Shown here piece by piece: positions 37,802-48,182 of a DNA stretch of 64,000 nucleotides (the first letter of the stretch is position 1; the number at the start of each line of letters is the position of its first letter). A program made the translations under genes and the position numbers. The notes below the pieces were generated by a model. The model saw only the letters and a list, made by a program, of their open reading frames with translations. It made no database searches and was not told the DNA's origin. The stretch lies in assembly GCA_963814865.1 (NCBI GenBank), contig CAWFEN010000014.1, forward strand, positions 186,001 through 250,000, written 5' to 3'. The DNA comes from AP-15 sp963814865 (GTDB lineage: Bacteria; Pseudomonadota; Alphaproteobacteria; ATCC43930; CGMCC-115725).

Positions 37802-39146
37802 GTGCAGGACGTGACCAAGCGCGTCTTTATCATGACCTATGGCTGCCAGATGAACGTCTACGATTCGGCCCGCATGGCCGAATTGCTGGCACCGCTCGGC
37901 TATGCCCGGTCGGCGGCGGCGGAGGATGCCGACCTGGTGATCCTGAACACCTGCCACATTCGCGAAAAGGCCGCGGAGAAGGTGTTTTCCGAACTCGGCA
38001 AGATCCGCCGGCTGAAACTGCGCAAGGCGCGGCAGGGCGGCCGGATGACGATCGCCGTCGCCGGCTGCGTCGCCCAGGCCGAGGGGGCCGAGATCCGGCG
38101 CCGCGCACCCTATGTCGACCTCGTCTTTGGTCCGCAGACCTATCATCTGCTGCCCGAGCTGATCGCGCGCGCGGCCCGCTCGCCCGCGGGCGTCGTCGAG
38201 ACCAGCTTTCCCGCCGAGCCCAAATTCGATTCGCTGCCGCAATCCCGTCCGGGGCAGGGGCCGAGCGCCTTTCTGACCGTGCAGGAAGGGTGCGACAAGT
38301 TCTGCACCTTCTGCGTCGTGCCCTATACCCGCGGCGCCGAATATTCGCGTCCGGCGGCGCAGATCCTCGCCGAGGCGCGCGGGCTCGTCGGTTCCGGAGC
38401 GCGCGAGATCACGCTCCTCGGCCAGAACGTCAACGCCTATCACGGCGACGGCCCCGACGGCCGGGAATGGGGTCTGGCGGACCTCGTGCGCGCCCTGGCC
38501 GAGATCCCGTCCCTCGACCGCATCCGCTACACCACCTCGCACCCGCGCGATGTCGATGACGGGCTGATCGCGGCGCATCGCGACGTGCCGCAGCTGATGC
38601 CGTTTCTGCATCTGCCGGTGCAGAGCGGCTCCGACCATGTGCTGGCGGCGATGAACCGGCGCCATACCGCCGGCCAATACCGGCGGATCGTCGAGCGGCT
38701 GCGCACCGCGCGCCCGGATATCGCGCTCTCCTCCGATCTGATCGTCGGATTTCCGGGCGAGAGCGACGCGGATTTCCGGGCGACCCTCGACCTCGTCGGC
38801 GAGATCGGTTTCGCCCAGGCGTTTTCGTTCAAATATTCGCCGCGCCCCGGCACCCCGGCGGCGTCCGCCGCGGACCAGGTCCCGGACGACGGTAAAGTCC
38901 GAGCGCCTGGCCGCGTTGCAGGCATTGCTGGCGCGGCAGCAGCGCGAGTTCAACGCGGCCTGCATCGGCCGCGTCCTGCCCGTGCTGTTGGAAAAGCCGG
39001 GCCGCCATGACGGCCAGCTCGTCGGCCGCAGCCCCTATCTGCAAAGCGTCCATGTCACGGCCGAACCGCACCAGATCGGCGGCATTGTCCCGGCCCTGAT
39101 CTCGGCGGCTGGCGCGAACAGCCTGTCCGGGACCCTCGCGGCATGA
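37802..39146 (+). CDS. miaB: tRNA-2-methylthio-N6-dimethylallyladenosine synthase MiaB, one frameshift
   Basis: This radical-SAM methylthiotransferase modifies A37 of tRNA. The N-terminal cluster Cys lie in MTYGCQMNVYDS, LNTCHIREKAAEK and AGCVAQAEG; the SAM cluster is CDKFCTFC. A TRAM domain ends the protein (VLLEKPGRHDGQLVGRSPYL). One extra G near 38891 shifts the frame; removing it gives DQVPDDVKSERLAALQALLA. Both parts are fully conserved, so a sequence error is likely. GTG 37802 or 37811 are start candidates. The stop overlaps phoH ATG by four bases. Confidence 0.88.
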
Positions 39147-40156
39147 CCGGGCTCCCTTCCGACATCGTCGGCGGCCGGCCCGGCGAAGGGCGCACCCAGA
39201 TCGAATTCGACGACAATCTGCTGCTCCCGCTGCTCTACGGCGAGCGCGACCAGCATCTCGACCGGCTCGAGCGGCAGCTCGGCGTTTCCGTCGTCACCCG
39301 CGGCAACCGGCTGGCGATCTCCGGCCCGGCTTCGGCGACGGAGGCGGCGCACCTCGCTTTGTCGCGGCTCTACGACCGGCTGAAGCGCGGCCAGGAGATC
39401 GATCCGCCGGCGGTCGAAGCCGCGATCCGGCTTGCCGAGGCCGAGCTCGGCGACAAGAGCCTGAGCCTGTGGCTCGAGGACGCCGCGTTCCGTACCCGCA
39501 AGCGCCGCATCGCCGCGCGCTCGTCGGGACAGGCCGCCTACATCAAGGCGTTGCGCGAGAACGACCTGGTCTTCGGGCTGGGGCCGGCCGGCACCGGCAA
39601 GACCTATCTCGCGGTCGCTGCCGCGGTCGACCTGCTGATGACCGGCCGGGTCGAGCGGATCATCCTGTCGCGGCCGGCGGTCGAGGCCGGCGAGCGGCTG
39701 GGCTTTCTGCCGGGCGATCTGCGCGACAAGGTCGACCCCTATCTGCGGCCGATCTTCGACGCGCTCAACGACATGCTGCCGGCCGATCAGCTCGCCCGCC
39801 GGCTCGGCACCGGCGAGATCGAGGTGGCGCCGCTCGCCTTCATGCGCGGACGCACGCTGTCGCGGGCCTTCGTCATCCTCGACGAGGCGCAGAACACGAC
39901 GCCGGTGCAGATGAAGATGTTCCTGACCCGGCTCGGCGAAGCCTCGCGCATGGTCGTGACCGGCGATCCGACCCAGATCGACCTGCCGGCGGGCGCCCGG
40001 TCGGGGCTCGCCGAGGCGCTCGAAACCCTGGCTGGGATCGACGGGATCGCCGCCGTGCGGTTTACCGACCGCGATGTCGTGCGGCACGATCTGGTCGCCC
40101 GCATCGTGCGCGCCTACGAGGCGCGCGAGCGCGCGCTGCGAGCCGGCGAGGCATGA
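39143..40156 (+). CDS. phoH: PhoH family ATPase (YbeZ)
   Basis: This 337-residue P-loop protein has a KH-like N-terminal part. Walker A is GPAGTGKT (residues 147-154) and Walker B is FVILDEAQN, followed by VVTGDPTQIDLP. It acts with YbeY in rRNA maturation or decay. Starts and stops overlap miaB and ybeY by four bases, so the set is translationally coupled. Confidence 0.95.
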   Translation: MTGLPSDIVGGRPGEGRTQIEFDDNLLLPLLYGERDQHLDRLERQLGVSVVTRGNRLAISGPASATEAAHLALSRLYDRLKRGQEIDPPAVEAAIRLAEAELGDKSLSLWLEDAAFRTRKRRIAARSSGQAAYIKALRENDLVFGLGPAGTGKTYLAVAAAVDLLMTGRVERIILSRPAVEAGERLGFLPGDLRDKVDPYLRPIFDALNDMLPADQLARRLGTGEIEVAPLAFMRGRTLSRAFVILDEAQNTTPVQMKMFLTRLGEASRMVVTGDPTQIDLPAGARSGLAEALETLAGIDGIAAVRFTDRDVVRHDLVARIVRAYEARERALRAGEA

Positions 40157-40674
40157 TGGAACCGGCCGCCGCGATCGACATCGCCGCGCCCTGCGCCCTT
40201 TGGCGCCGGGCCTGCCCGCAGGCCGAGGAACTCGTGCGCCAGGCCGCCCATCTGGCGCTGGCGCGCGGCCTGGCGGCGCCGGGGGTGGGGCTGGCGCTGG
40301 CCGGGCAGCCGATCGAGCTCGGCATCAGCCTCGCCGACGACCGCCGGCAGCGGCGGCTCAACCGCGCCTACCGCGGCCGCGACCTGCCGACGAACGTGCT
40401 TGCCTTCCCGGCCTGGGAGCCGGGGAGCCGCCCGCCGCCCGAAGCGCCGCTGCTGCTCGGCGATGTCGTGCTCGCCTTCGAGACCGTCGCGCGCGAGGCG
40501 GACGAGCAGAAGAAGCCGCTTGCCGATCATCTGCGCCACCTGACCGTGCACGGCGTCCTTCATTTGCTCGGCTATGATCACGGTACGCCGGCCGAGGCGG
40601 CGGCGATGGAATCGCTCGAAACCGCTATACTGCGAAATCTGGGGGTGCCGGACCCCTATCGCGATACCATGTGA
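40153..40674 (+). CDS. ybeY: Endoribonuclease YbeY
   Basis: This 173-residue metalloprotein matures 16S rRNA and serves in ribosome quality control. The zinc site is HGVLHLLGYDHG, and the fold segment is LPTNVLAFPAW. It overlaps phoH (ATGA) and is followed 25 bases later by the CorC-like gene. Confidence 0.94.
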   Translation: MMEPAAAIDIAAPCALWRRACPQAEELVRQAAHLALARGLAAPGVGLALAGQPIELGISLADDRRQRRLNRAYRGRDLPTNVLAFPAWEPGSRPPPEAPLLLGDVVLAFETVAREADEQKKPLADHLRHLTVHGVLHLLGYDHGTPAEAAAMESLETAILRNLGVPDPYRDTM

Positions 40675-40699
40675 CGGTCAACCGCAAGCCTGTTTCTCG

Positions 40700-41585
<886 letters not shown>

Positions 41586-41614
<29 letters not shown>

Positions 41615-43223
41615 AGTCTCGCTCTTCCGCATTCAGCCGGGCGCCCGGATCGAGACGCCGCTGTGCCGTTTGGCTGGTGGGCTGGCGGCGCTTTCGGGTT
41701 GGCGCCGCGTCGGCCTCGCCTTTCTGCTGGGCGTCGCCGCCACCGCGGCCTTGCCACCGGTCGATCTGACCCCGCTGCTCTTCATCGCTGTTCCGGGGCT
41801 GCTCTGGCTCGACGACGGCAGCGCCGGCCCGGGCGCTTCGTTTCGCCTGGGCTGGGTCTTCGGCTTCGGATTTTTCCTGTCCGGCCTCTACTGGATCGCC
41901 GCCGCGCTGTTCGTCGATATCGCCGCCTATTGGTGGCTCGTGCCGATCGCGGCGGCGGGGCTGCCGGCGGCCTTCGCGCTTTATATCGGGCTGGCATTGC
42001 TCGCCACCCGCCTCGCCGCCGAATATCTGCGCCTGCCGCCGCCGGCGCGGATCTTCGCCTTTGCCATCCTTTGGACCGCGGCCGAATGGGTCCGCGGCCA
42101 CGCCTTCACCGGCTTTCCCTGGAACCTGGTCGGCTATGTCTGGTCGGGCGGCTTTCCGGGCGCGATCGCGATATTGCAGAGCGTCGCCTGGGTCGGGATC
42201 TACGGACTCGGCTTTGTGACGATCCTCGCCGCGTCGCTGCCGGCCCTGCTCGGGACGCCGTCGCCGCTCCCGATTTCAGCACTGCGGCGCTGGGCGCCGG
42301 CGATCGCGGCTTTGCTTCTGGTCCTCGTCCCGGGCGCGGCCGGTGCGATCCGGCTGGCGACCTCGCCGCCTGCCGCCGCCGGCATCTGGCTGCGCATCGT
42401 CCAGCCGTCGACGCCGCAGAGCCTGAAATGGGACCCGGCCGCGGCGGCGGCGGATTTTCGCCGGCTGCTCGATCTCAGCGCGGCGCCGGCCAGCCATCCG
42501 ATCGCCGCGGTGCTGTGGCCCGAGGCGGCAACCCCGTTCTTTCTCGGCCGCGACGCCGCAGCGCGCCGTGCGATCGCCGCGATCGCCCCGGCGCGGGGTT
42601 ACGTGATCACCGGCGCGCTGCGGGCGAACCCGCCGCCGGGCCCGGTGGTGCAGGTGTGGAACAGCCTCGAGGCGGTCGACGCCGGGGGCGGGATCGTCGC
42701 GCGCTACGACAAGGCGCACCTCGTGCCGTTCGGCGAATATGTTCCGTTCCGCGACGTGCTGCCGCTCAAAAAGATCACCGCCGGCACGATCGATCTCAGC
42801 GCCGGTCCCGGTCCCGCGACGATCGCGCTGCCGCGGCTGCCCTCGTTCGCCCCGCTGATCTGCTATGAGGTGATCTTCCCCGGCGCGGTCATCGACGAGA
42901 GCGACCGTCCTTCCTGGATCCTGAACATCACCAACGATGCCTGGTACGGGCGCAGCTCCGGCCCGTTTCAGCATTTCGCGATCGCTCGCACCCGCGCCGT
43001 CGAGGAGGGGTTGCCGCTGGTGCGCGTCGCCAATAACGGGGTCAGCGGCGTGGTCGATGCGTATGGGCGGGTTCCGGCCCGGACCAGTCTCGACGCGGTC
43101 GGCTATGCCGATGTCGAACTGCCGGCGCCAGGTGCGCGTACGCCCTATGCCCGCGGGCACGATTGGATACTGGCGGTGTTGTTGCTCGTCGGCGCACTCC
43201 CGGTCGCATTCCGGCTGCGTTGA
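41586..43223 (+). CDS. lnt: Apolipoprotein N-acyltransferase
   Basis: This inner-membrane enzyme of about 545 residues N-acylates the Cys of lipoproteins. Several helices precede the nitrilase-like domain. The catalytic triad is in LWPEAATPF (Glu), YDKAHLVPFGEYVP (Lys) and ICYEVIFPG (Cys). The start overlaps the CorC-like gene; ATG 41586 and GTG 41607 are both possible, the latter with GAGG upstream. Confidence 0.95.
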
Positions 43224-43344
43224 CCGCTATGCGGCACTCTAAGGTTGTGCCGGGTTATCTCAGGTTGAAGTGCGCTGTTGACGGGCCGTGCCTGAATAAT
43301 CTAATAATATCCCACAATCTTATCGAGAAAGCCGACGATCCAAC

Positions 43345-43806
43345 ATGGTGACGAACCGCGAGCCCCGACGGCCGGGCCGCCAGAAGGCGGACAAGCCGAA
43401 CCCGGTCGATATCCATGTCGGCTCCCGCGTCCGGCTGCGCCGCAACATGCTCGGGCTCAGCCAGGAGAAGCTCGGCGAGGCGATCGGCCTGACGTTTCAG
43501 CAGGTTCAGAAATACGAGCGCGGCGCCAACCGGATCGGGGCGAGCCGGCTGCACGATCTGAGCCGTGTCCTCGACGTGCCGGTGTCGTTCTTTTTCGACG
43601 ACATGGATCCGGTCCGCGCGCCGGCGATCCCCGGGGGCTTTGCCGAGCCTCCGGCCGAAGCCTTCGATTCCGATCCTCTGCGCAAGCGCGAGACGGTCGA
43701 GCTGGTCAGCGCTTATTACCGGATCGACGATCCCGTCGTCCGCCGGCGCCTGTTCGATCTCGCCAAAGCCCTGGCGGCCGGCGGCGAACGCCCGCCGGCG
43801 ACATAG
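43345..43806 (+). CDS. XRE family transcriptional regulator
   Basis: This 153-residue protein has one Cro/CI helix-turn-helix (VGSRVRLRRNMLGLSQEKLG, GLTFQQVQKYERGANRI) and a short C-terminal region. This regulator class, ending SAYYRIDDPVVRRRLFDLAK, is widespread in Alphaproteobacteria and often lies just before metK, as here. Targets are unknown. The upstream gap (121 bases) is AT-rich near 43290-43325. Confidence 0.92.
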   Translation: MVTNREPRRPGRQKADKPNPVDIHVGSRVRLRRNMLGLSQEKLGEAIGLTFQQVQKYERGANRIGASRLHDLSRVLDVPVSFFFDDMDPVRAPAIPGGFAEPPAEAFDSDPLRKRETVELVSAYYRIDDPVVRRRLFDLAKALAAGGERPPAT

Positions 43807-43929
43807 CCCGTCGCGCCGCGGGCGCCCGCCTTGGCAGCGAGATCCGGCTTGACGCCAACGCTGCCAGACTTCATCAACGGCGCGGGTGGGTTTCTCTGTC
43901 GTATGGAAATTTTAAGGAGGGGCGGTCCC

Positions 43930-45090
43930 GTGGCCAAACGCGACTTCGTGTTCACCAGCGAATCCGTGTCGGAAGGCCATCCCGACAAAATCTGCGATCG
44001 AATCTCGGATGCCGTGGTCGATACCTATCTGACGGCCGACCCGCAGGCGCGTTGCGGCGTCGAGACCTTGGTGACGACCAACCGTGTCGTGCTCGCCGGC
44101 GAGACCCGCGGGCCTAAATCGATCAGCGGCGAACAGCTGATCGAGGTCGCCCGCAGGGCGATCCGCGAGATCGGCTACGAGCAGGACAATTTCCACTGGC
44201 AGCGCGCGACGATCGATTGCCACATCCACAACCAGTCGAGCGATATCGCGCAGGGCGTCGATGCCGCGGGCAACAAGGACGAGGGTGCCGGCGACCAGGG
44301 CATGATGTTCGGGTTTGCCTGCGGCGACACGCCGGAGCTGATGCCGGCGCCGATCTTTTACGCGCACAAGATCCTGCGCGCGCTGTCCGAGGCGCGCCAT
44401 GCCGGCCGGACGCCGCAGCTCGGTCCGGATTCGAAAAGCCAGGTGACGCTGCGGTATGTCGACGGCAAACCGGTGCACGTGGCAAAGCTCGTCGTCTCGA
44501 TCCAGCACTCCGACCAGATCGACGACCGGCAGGTGCGCGAGATCGTCCGCCCCTTCGTGCGCGACAGCCTGCCCGACGGGTGGATGTGCGACGAGGAGAA
44601 TTTTCTCGTCAATCCGACCGGCCGCTTCGTCATCGGCGGGCCGGACGGCGATGCCGGCGTGACCGGCCGCAAGATCATCGTCGACACCTATGGCGGCTGG
44701 GCGCCGCATGGCGGCGGCGCGTTTTCCGGCAAGGACCCGACCAAGGTCGACCGCTCGGCCGCCTATGCTGCGCGCTACCTCGCAAAGAATGTCGTCGCCG
44801 CCGGGCTCGCCGATCATTGCACGATCCAGGTCGCTTATGCGATCGGCGTCGCCAAACCGCTGTCCTTCTATGTGACGACGGACGGCGCGGTCGACGAGGG
44901 CAAGCTGACGCGGGTGCTCAACGAGCTGATGGACCTGTCGCCGCGCGGCATCCGCACCCATCTCGGCCTGAACCAGCCGATCTATACGCGCACCTCCGCC
45001 TATGGCCATTTCGGCCGAACGCCGGAGCCCGATGGCGGCTTTTCCTGGGAGCGGCTCGACCTCGTCGACGAATTGCGCCGCGCGTTCTGA
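43930..45090 (+). CDS. metK: S-adenosylmethionine synthetase
   Basis: This 386-residue enzyme makes SAM from methionine and ATP. Signatures are SESVSEGHPDK, GAGDQGMMFGFAC and GGGAFSGKDPTKVDRS. GTG 43930 is the start, with a strong AAGGAGG at 43913-43919 and the family-typical MAKRDFVFTSESVS. I could not match the leader (43807-43912) to any SAM riboswitch. trmB follows after 10 bases. Confidence 0.98.
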   Translation: MAKRDFVFTSESVSEGHPDKICDRISDAVVDTYLTADPQARCGVETLVTTNRVVLAGETRGPKSISGEQLIEVARRAIREIGYEQDNFHWQRATIDCHIHNQSSDIAQGVDAAGNKDEGAGDQGMMFGFACGDTPELMPAPIFYAHKILRALSEARHAGRTPQLGPDSKSQVTLRYVDGKPVHVAKLVVSIQHSDQIDDRQVREIVRPFVRDSLPDGWMCDEENFLVNPTGRFVIGGPDGDAGVTGRKIIVDTYGGWAPHGGGAFSGKDPTKVDRSAAYAARYLAKNVVAAGLADHCTIQVAYAIGVAKPLSFYVTTDGAVDEGKLTRVLNELMDLSPRGIRTHLGLNQPIYTRTSAYGHFGRTPEPDGGFSWERLDLVDELRRAF

Positions 45091-45100
45091 CCCCTTGACG

Positions 45101-45817
45101 ATGGCCGGACGGCGGCTGGTCTACGGACGCCGCCGGGGACGGAAGCTGCGGCCGGGCCAACGGGTCTTGACCGACGGGTTGCTGCCGCGGCTGGCCTTCG
45201 ACCTGCCGGCGTCCGGCCTGCTCGACCCGCGCGCCCTTTTCGACGGTACGCCGCCCCGGATCTGGCTCGAAATCGGCTTTGGCGGCGGCGAGCATCTCGC
45301 CCGGCAGGCCGAACGCGATCCCGAGACGGGGCTTATCGGCTGCGAGGTGTTCGAGAACGGGATCGCCCGGCTGCTCGGCCACATCGAGCGTTGCCGCCTC
45401 GGCAACATCCGCCTCTTTATCGACGATGCACGGCTGCTGATCGAGCAGCTGACGCAAGCGTCGATCGATCGTGTCTTCATCCTGTTTCCCGACCCGTGGC
45501 CGAAGCGCCGGCACCGCAAGCGCCGGATCGTGTCGCGCGAAACTCTCGACGGCCTGGCCCGGATCATGACCGACGGCGCCGAACTGCGTCTCGCCAGCGA
45601 CGATCGCGACTATCTCGGTGCGATGCTCGAAGAGGTTACCGGCCACCCCGATTTCGTGTGGCCGGCGCGACGCGCTGCGGATTGGCGCGAACGCCCGGCG
45701 GATTGGCCGCCGACGCGTTATGAGGAAAAGGCGCGCGCCGCCGGCCGCCGGCCCGTCTTCCTGCGGGTTTTGCGGCTGCCGCGGAGGGCGGCTCCGGTCA
45801 GCCGAGAACGCGGATAA
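45101..45817 (+). CDS. trmB: tRNA (guanine-N7-)-methyltransferase
   Basis: This 238-residue SAM-dependent enzyme forms m7G46 in tRNA. The SAM-binding motif is EIGFGGGEHL, followed by GCEVFENGIARL; the catalytic motif is FPDPWPKRRHRKRR. ATG 45101 fits. Its location behind metK is common and it is likely co-transcribed. Confidence 0.96.
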   Translation: MAGRRLVYGRRRGRKLRPGQRVLTDGLLPRLAFDLPASGLLDPRALFDGTPPRIWLEIGFGGGEHLARQAERDPETGLIGCEVFENGIARLLGHIERCRLGNIRLFIDDARLLIEQLTQASIDRVFILFPDPWPKRRHRKRRIVSRETLDGLARIMTDGAELRLASDDRDYLGAMLEEVTGHPDFVWPARRAADWRERPADWPPTRYEEKARAAGRRPVFLRVLRLPRRAAPVSRERG

Positions 45818-45825
45818 GGCGCAGG

Positions 45826-45957
45826 ACGGCCGGCCGGGCGAGGCGATCGGCTGCCGGCCCCGCTTCCCCTTGTCTGCCTGGGCCAGCATCAGCCGAGTGA
45901 AGGGCATGGCGAGCGCCGTGCTGACAACCGCCATGACGATCAGCGCCGAGAACACTA
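45826..45957 (-). pseudogene. Possible C-terminal relic of a cation:proton antiporter
   Basis: The minus strand encodes VFSALIVMAVVSTALAMPFT followed by RLMLAQADKGKRG. This pattern is like the last membrane helix of Na+/H+ or K+/H+ antiporters. No upstream part exists, and the frame leads into the trmB 3' region. This is a weak match based on one helix. Confidence 0.35.
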
Positions 45958-45997
45958 CCTGACGACGTCGCTACGGGCGCTCAACCGACGTGGGATG

Positions 45998-46339
45998 CTA
46001 CAGCACCGACAGCACCGCCGCGGGCGGGCGGCCGAGGGCGGCCTTGCTGCCCGAGATCACGATCGGCCGCTCGATGACGATCGGATTTGCGACCATGGCC
46101 GCGATCAGCGCGTCTTCCGACAATGCCTTGGGGTCGATGCCGGCGGCGGCGGCTTCCTTTTTGCGCACCAGCTTTGCCGCCGGCATTTTGAGCTGGCCGA
46201 GGATTTTCTTCAGCTCGGCCGCCGTGGGCGGTGTCTTCAGATATTCGACGATGTCCGGCTCGACGCCCTTTTCGCGCAGCAGTGCCAAGGTCTTGCGCGA
46301 CGTGTTGCAGCGCGGGTTGTGATACATCGTCACCGGCAT
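45998..46339 (-). CDS. arsC: ArsC family (arsenate reductase-like) thioredoxin-fold protein
   Basis: This 113-residue protein has the ArsC/Spx/YffB fold with the active Cys in YHNPRCNTSR. The phosphate/arsenate-binding Arg is in IVIERPIVI. In the glutaredoxin-linked class it reduces arsenate to arsenite. No arsB/arsR genes are adjacent, so a general redox role is possible. GGAGG precedes ATG 46339. Confidence 0.85.
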   Translation of the reverse strand: MPVTMYHNPRCNTSRKTLALLREKGVEPDIVEYLKTPPTAAELKKILGQLKMPAAKLVRKKEAAAAGIDPKALSEDALIAAMVANPIVIERPIVISGSKAALGRPPAAVLSVL

Positions 46340-46492
46340 TTGCGTCCTCCGTGCGGGTCCGCGGAAAACTCCGGTGCGCAACATAGCAGGCCCCGGCGCC
46401 GGAGGCCTTTAAATCCGGCCGGGCCGGGACGAAGTAGGGCCGGGAGCGTTGTCTCAGGGTCGAGCGCAGCCGCTCATCAAAGGAGAGTGCCG

Positions 46493-46705
46493 ATGCCGGA
46501 TCATGTCTACAGGATCATCGAGGTCGCGGGCTCCTCGGAGAAAAGCATCGAGGAAGCGATCCAGAATGCCGTCGGCCGCGCCTCGCGCACCCTGCGGCAG
46601 GTCGGCTGGTTCGAGGTCTTGCAGACCCGCGGCCATGTCGAAGACGGCAAGGTCGCCCATTATCAGGTGATCCTCAAAGTCGGGTTCACACTCGACGACG
46701 AGTGA
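46493..46705 (+). CDS. Dodecin, flavin-storage protein
   Basis: This 70-residue dodecin forms a hollow dodecamer that binds flavins or related cofactors. VYRIIEVAGSSEKSIEEAIQ and the conserved Trp in VGWFEVLQTRG are typical. AGGAGAG precedes ATG 46493. It converges on the MFS gene. Confidence 0.93.
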   Translation: MPDHVYRIIEVAGSSEKSIEEAIQNAVGRASRTLRQVGWFEVLQTRGHVEDGKVAHYQVILKVGFTLDDE

Positions 46706-46740
46706 CCCGTAGCGGCGGGCCGGCCGCCGCGCGGCGATCC

Positions 46741-48123
46741 TCAGGGGCGGGCGCGGGCAGCCAGCGCCGCGGCCACTCCGGTCAGCGCCGAAACCACGCC
46801 GGCCAGGCGAAAGGTGGCGCGAAAGGCGGTCAGGAAGCCCGCGGCCGCATCGTTTCCGTGGGCCTGCGCGGCGGCCGTGACGGCGTGGAAGACGAGCGTC
46901 AGCAAGGTTGCTCCGCCGACGATGCCAAGCGTGCGGGTCAGCATCGCCAGGCTGCCGGCGATGCCGCGATGCTGCCGCGGGATCGTCCCCATCACCACAT
47001 CCGTATAGGCGACCTGAAACAGGCCCGCGCCGAACCCTTGCAGCAATAGGGCCGAAACGATCGCGATGGTCTGTCCGGGCGCGCCGGCGTCCCAGCTGCC
47101 GATCAGGATCAATCCCGCGCCGCCGAGCAACCCGCCGAGCAAGGCCACGCGCCCCGCCGGGATTCGCTCGATCATCCGCCCGGCGATCGGCGATGCCGCC
47201 ATCATCCCGGCAAAAGACAGCGCCAGCACGGCACCCGCCATCGCCAGCGGCAGCCCGGTGAAACGCACCAGATAGTAGGGCACGAACAGCAACACCGAAA
47301 AGCCGGTCAGATAGATCAGCACGCTGGCGAAATTGATGAAGGCGAAGCCGGCGATCCGAAAAACGTCGAGGTTGACGATCGGCCGGGCGACGCGGCGCTC
47401 CCAGCGGGAAAAGCCGAAAAGGCTGGCGATCGCCACCGCGCTCAGCGGCAGGGCGAGCCAGTCGCGCCGGCCGAAATGCTGGAACTCGTTCAGCGCCAGC
47501 AGCAGCGTGCTGATCCCCAGCGCCAACAGAACGGCGCCGAGGATGTCGAGCGGCTCGCGCGCTCCCGGACGCGGTGCCGCCGGCAATCCCCTCAGAAGCA
47601 ACAGCGCGGTCAGCGCGATCGGGGCGCGGAACCAGAACACCGCCGGCCAGCCCCAATGCTGGACCAGCACTCCGCCGACCAGCGGCCCGGCGGCCGAGCC
47701 GACCGCGAACATCATCGTGAACGCAGCCACGGCGCGGGCCCGCCGCTCTTCGGGAAAGAGGCCGGTCACCAGCGCCGGCGCGACGCTGATCACCAGCCCG
47801 GCCCCGATCCCCTGCAAAAACCGGAAGAACAGCAGCCAGCCATAAGCCGGGGCCGCGGCGCAGAGCAGGAAGGCGGCGACGCTCCAGCCGAGCCCGGCGC
47901 GAAACACCCGGCCATGGCTGAAGATGTCGCCGACCCGGCCGAAGGCGAGCAGCAGGCTGGCATAGGTCAGGACGTAGCAGATGACCAGCCATTGGATCAT
48001 CGGCAGCGGAAAGCCGAAGCTTTTGGTGATGTCGGGAAAGGCGATGTTGACCGCGGTGTCGAGCGGCACGATCGACGTACCCAGACCGACCAGCAGCAGC
48101 CGAAGCCATTGCCCGGCCGTCAT
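46741..48123 (-). CDS. MFS drug/solute exporter, EmrB/QacA type
   Basis: This 460-residue membrane transporter has about 14 hydrophobic segments. Motif C-like and DHA2 signatures are present: LDTAVNIAFPDI, RFLQGIGAGLVISVAPALVT and GSAAGPLVGGVL. The substrate cannot be told; multidrug export is the usual role. It stands alone between dodecin and an esterase. Confidence 0.88.
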   Translation of the reverse strand: MTAGQWLRLLLVGLGTSIVPLDTAVNIAFPDITKSFGFPLPMIQWLVICYVLTYASLLLAFGRVGDIFSHGRVFRAGLGWSVAAFLLCAAAPAYGWLLFFRFLQGIGAGLVISVAPALVTGLFPEERRARAVAAFTMMFAVGSAAGPLVGGVLVQHWGWPAVFWFRAPIALTALLLLRGLPAAPRPGAREPLDILGAVLLALGISTLLLALNEFQHFGRRDWLALPLSAVAIASLFGFSRWERRVARPIVNLDVFRIAGFAFINFASVLIYLTGFSVLLFVPYYLVRFTGLPLAMAGAVLALSFAGMMAASPIAGRMIERIPAGRVALLGGLLGGAGLILIGSWDAGAPGQTIAIVSALLLQGFGAGLFQVAYTDVVMGTIPRQHRGIAGSLAMLTRTLGIVGGATLLTLVFHAVTAAAQAHGNDAAAGFLTAFRATFRLAGVVSALTGVAAALAARARP

Positions 48124-48182
48124 CGCCGGTCGCGCTCCAGGGACACGCCGGCAGTGCTACGCGGCTGAGCCGTCAGGGCGGG

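Noticed and set aside
43807..43929. Possible SAM riboswitch before metK
   Set aside because: I could not match the leader to SAM-II, SAM-V or SAM/SAH consensus features. A covariance-model search would settle it.
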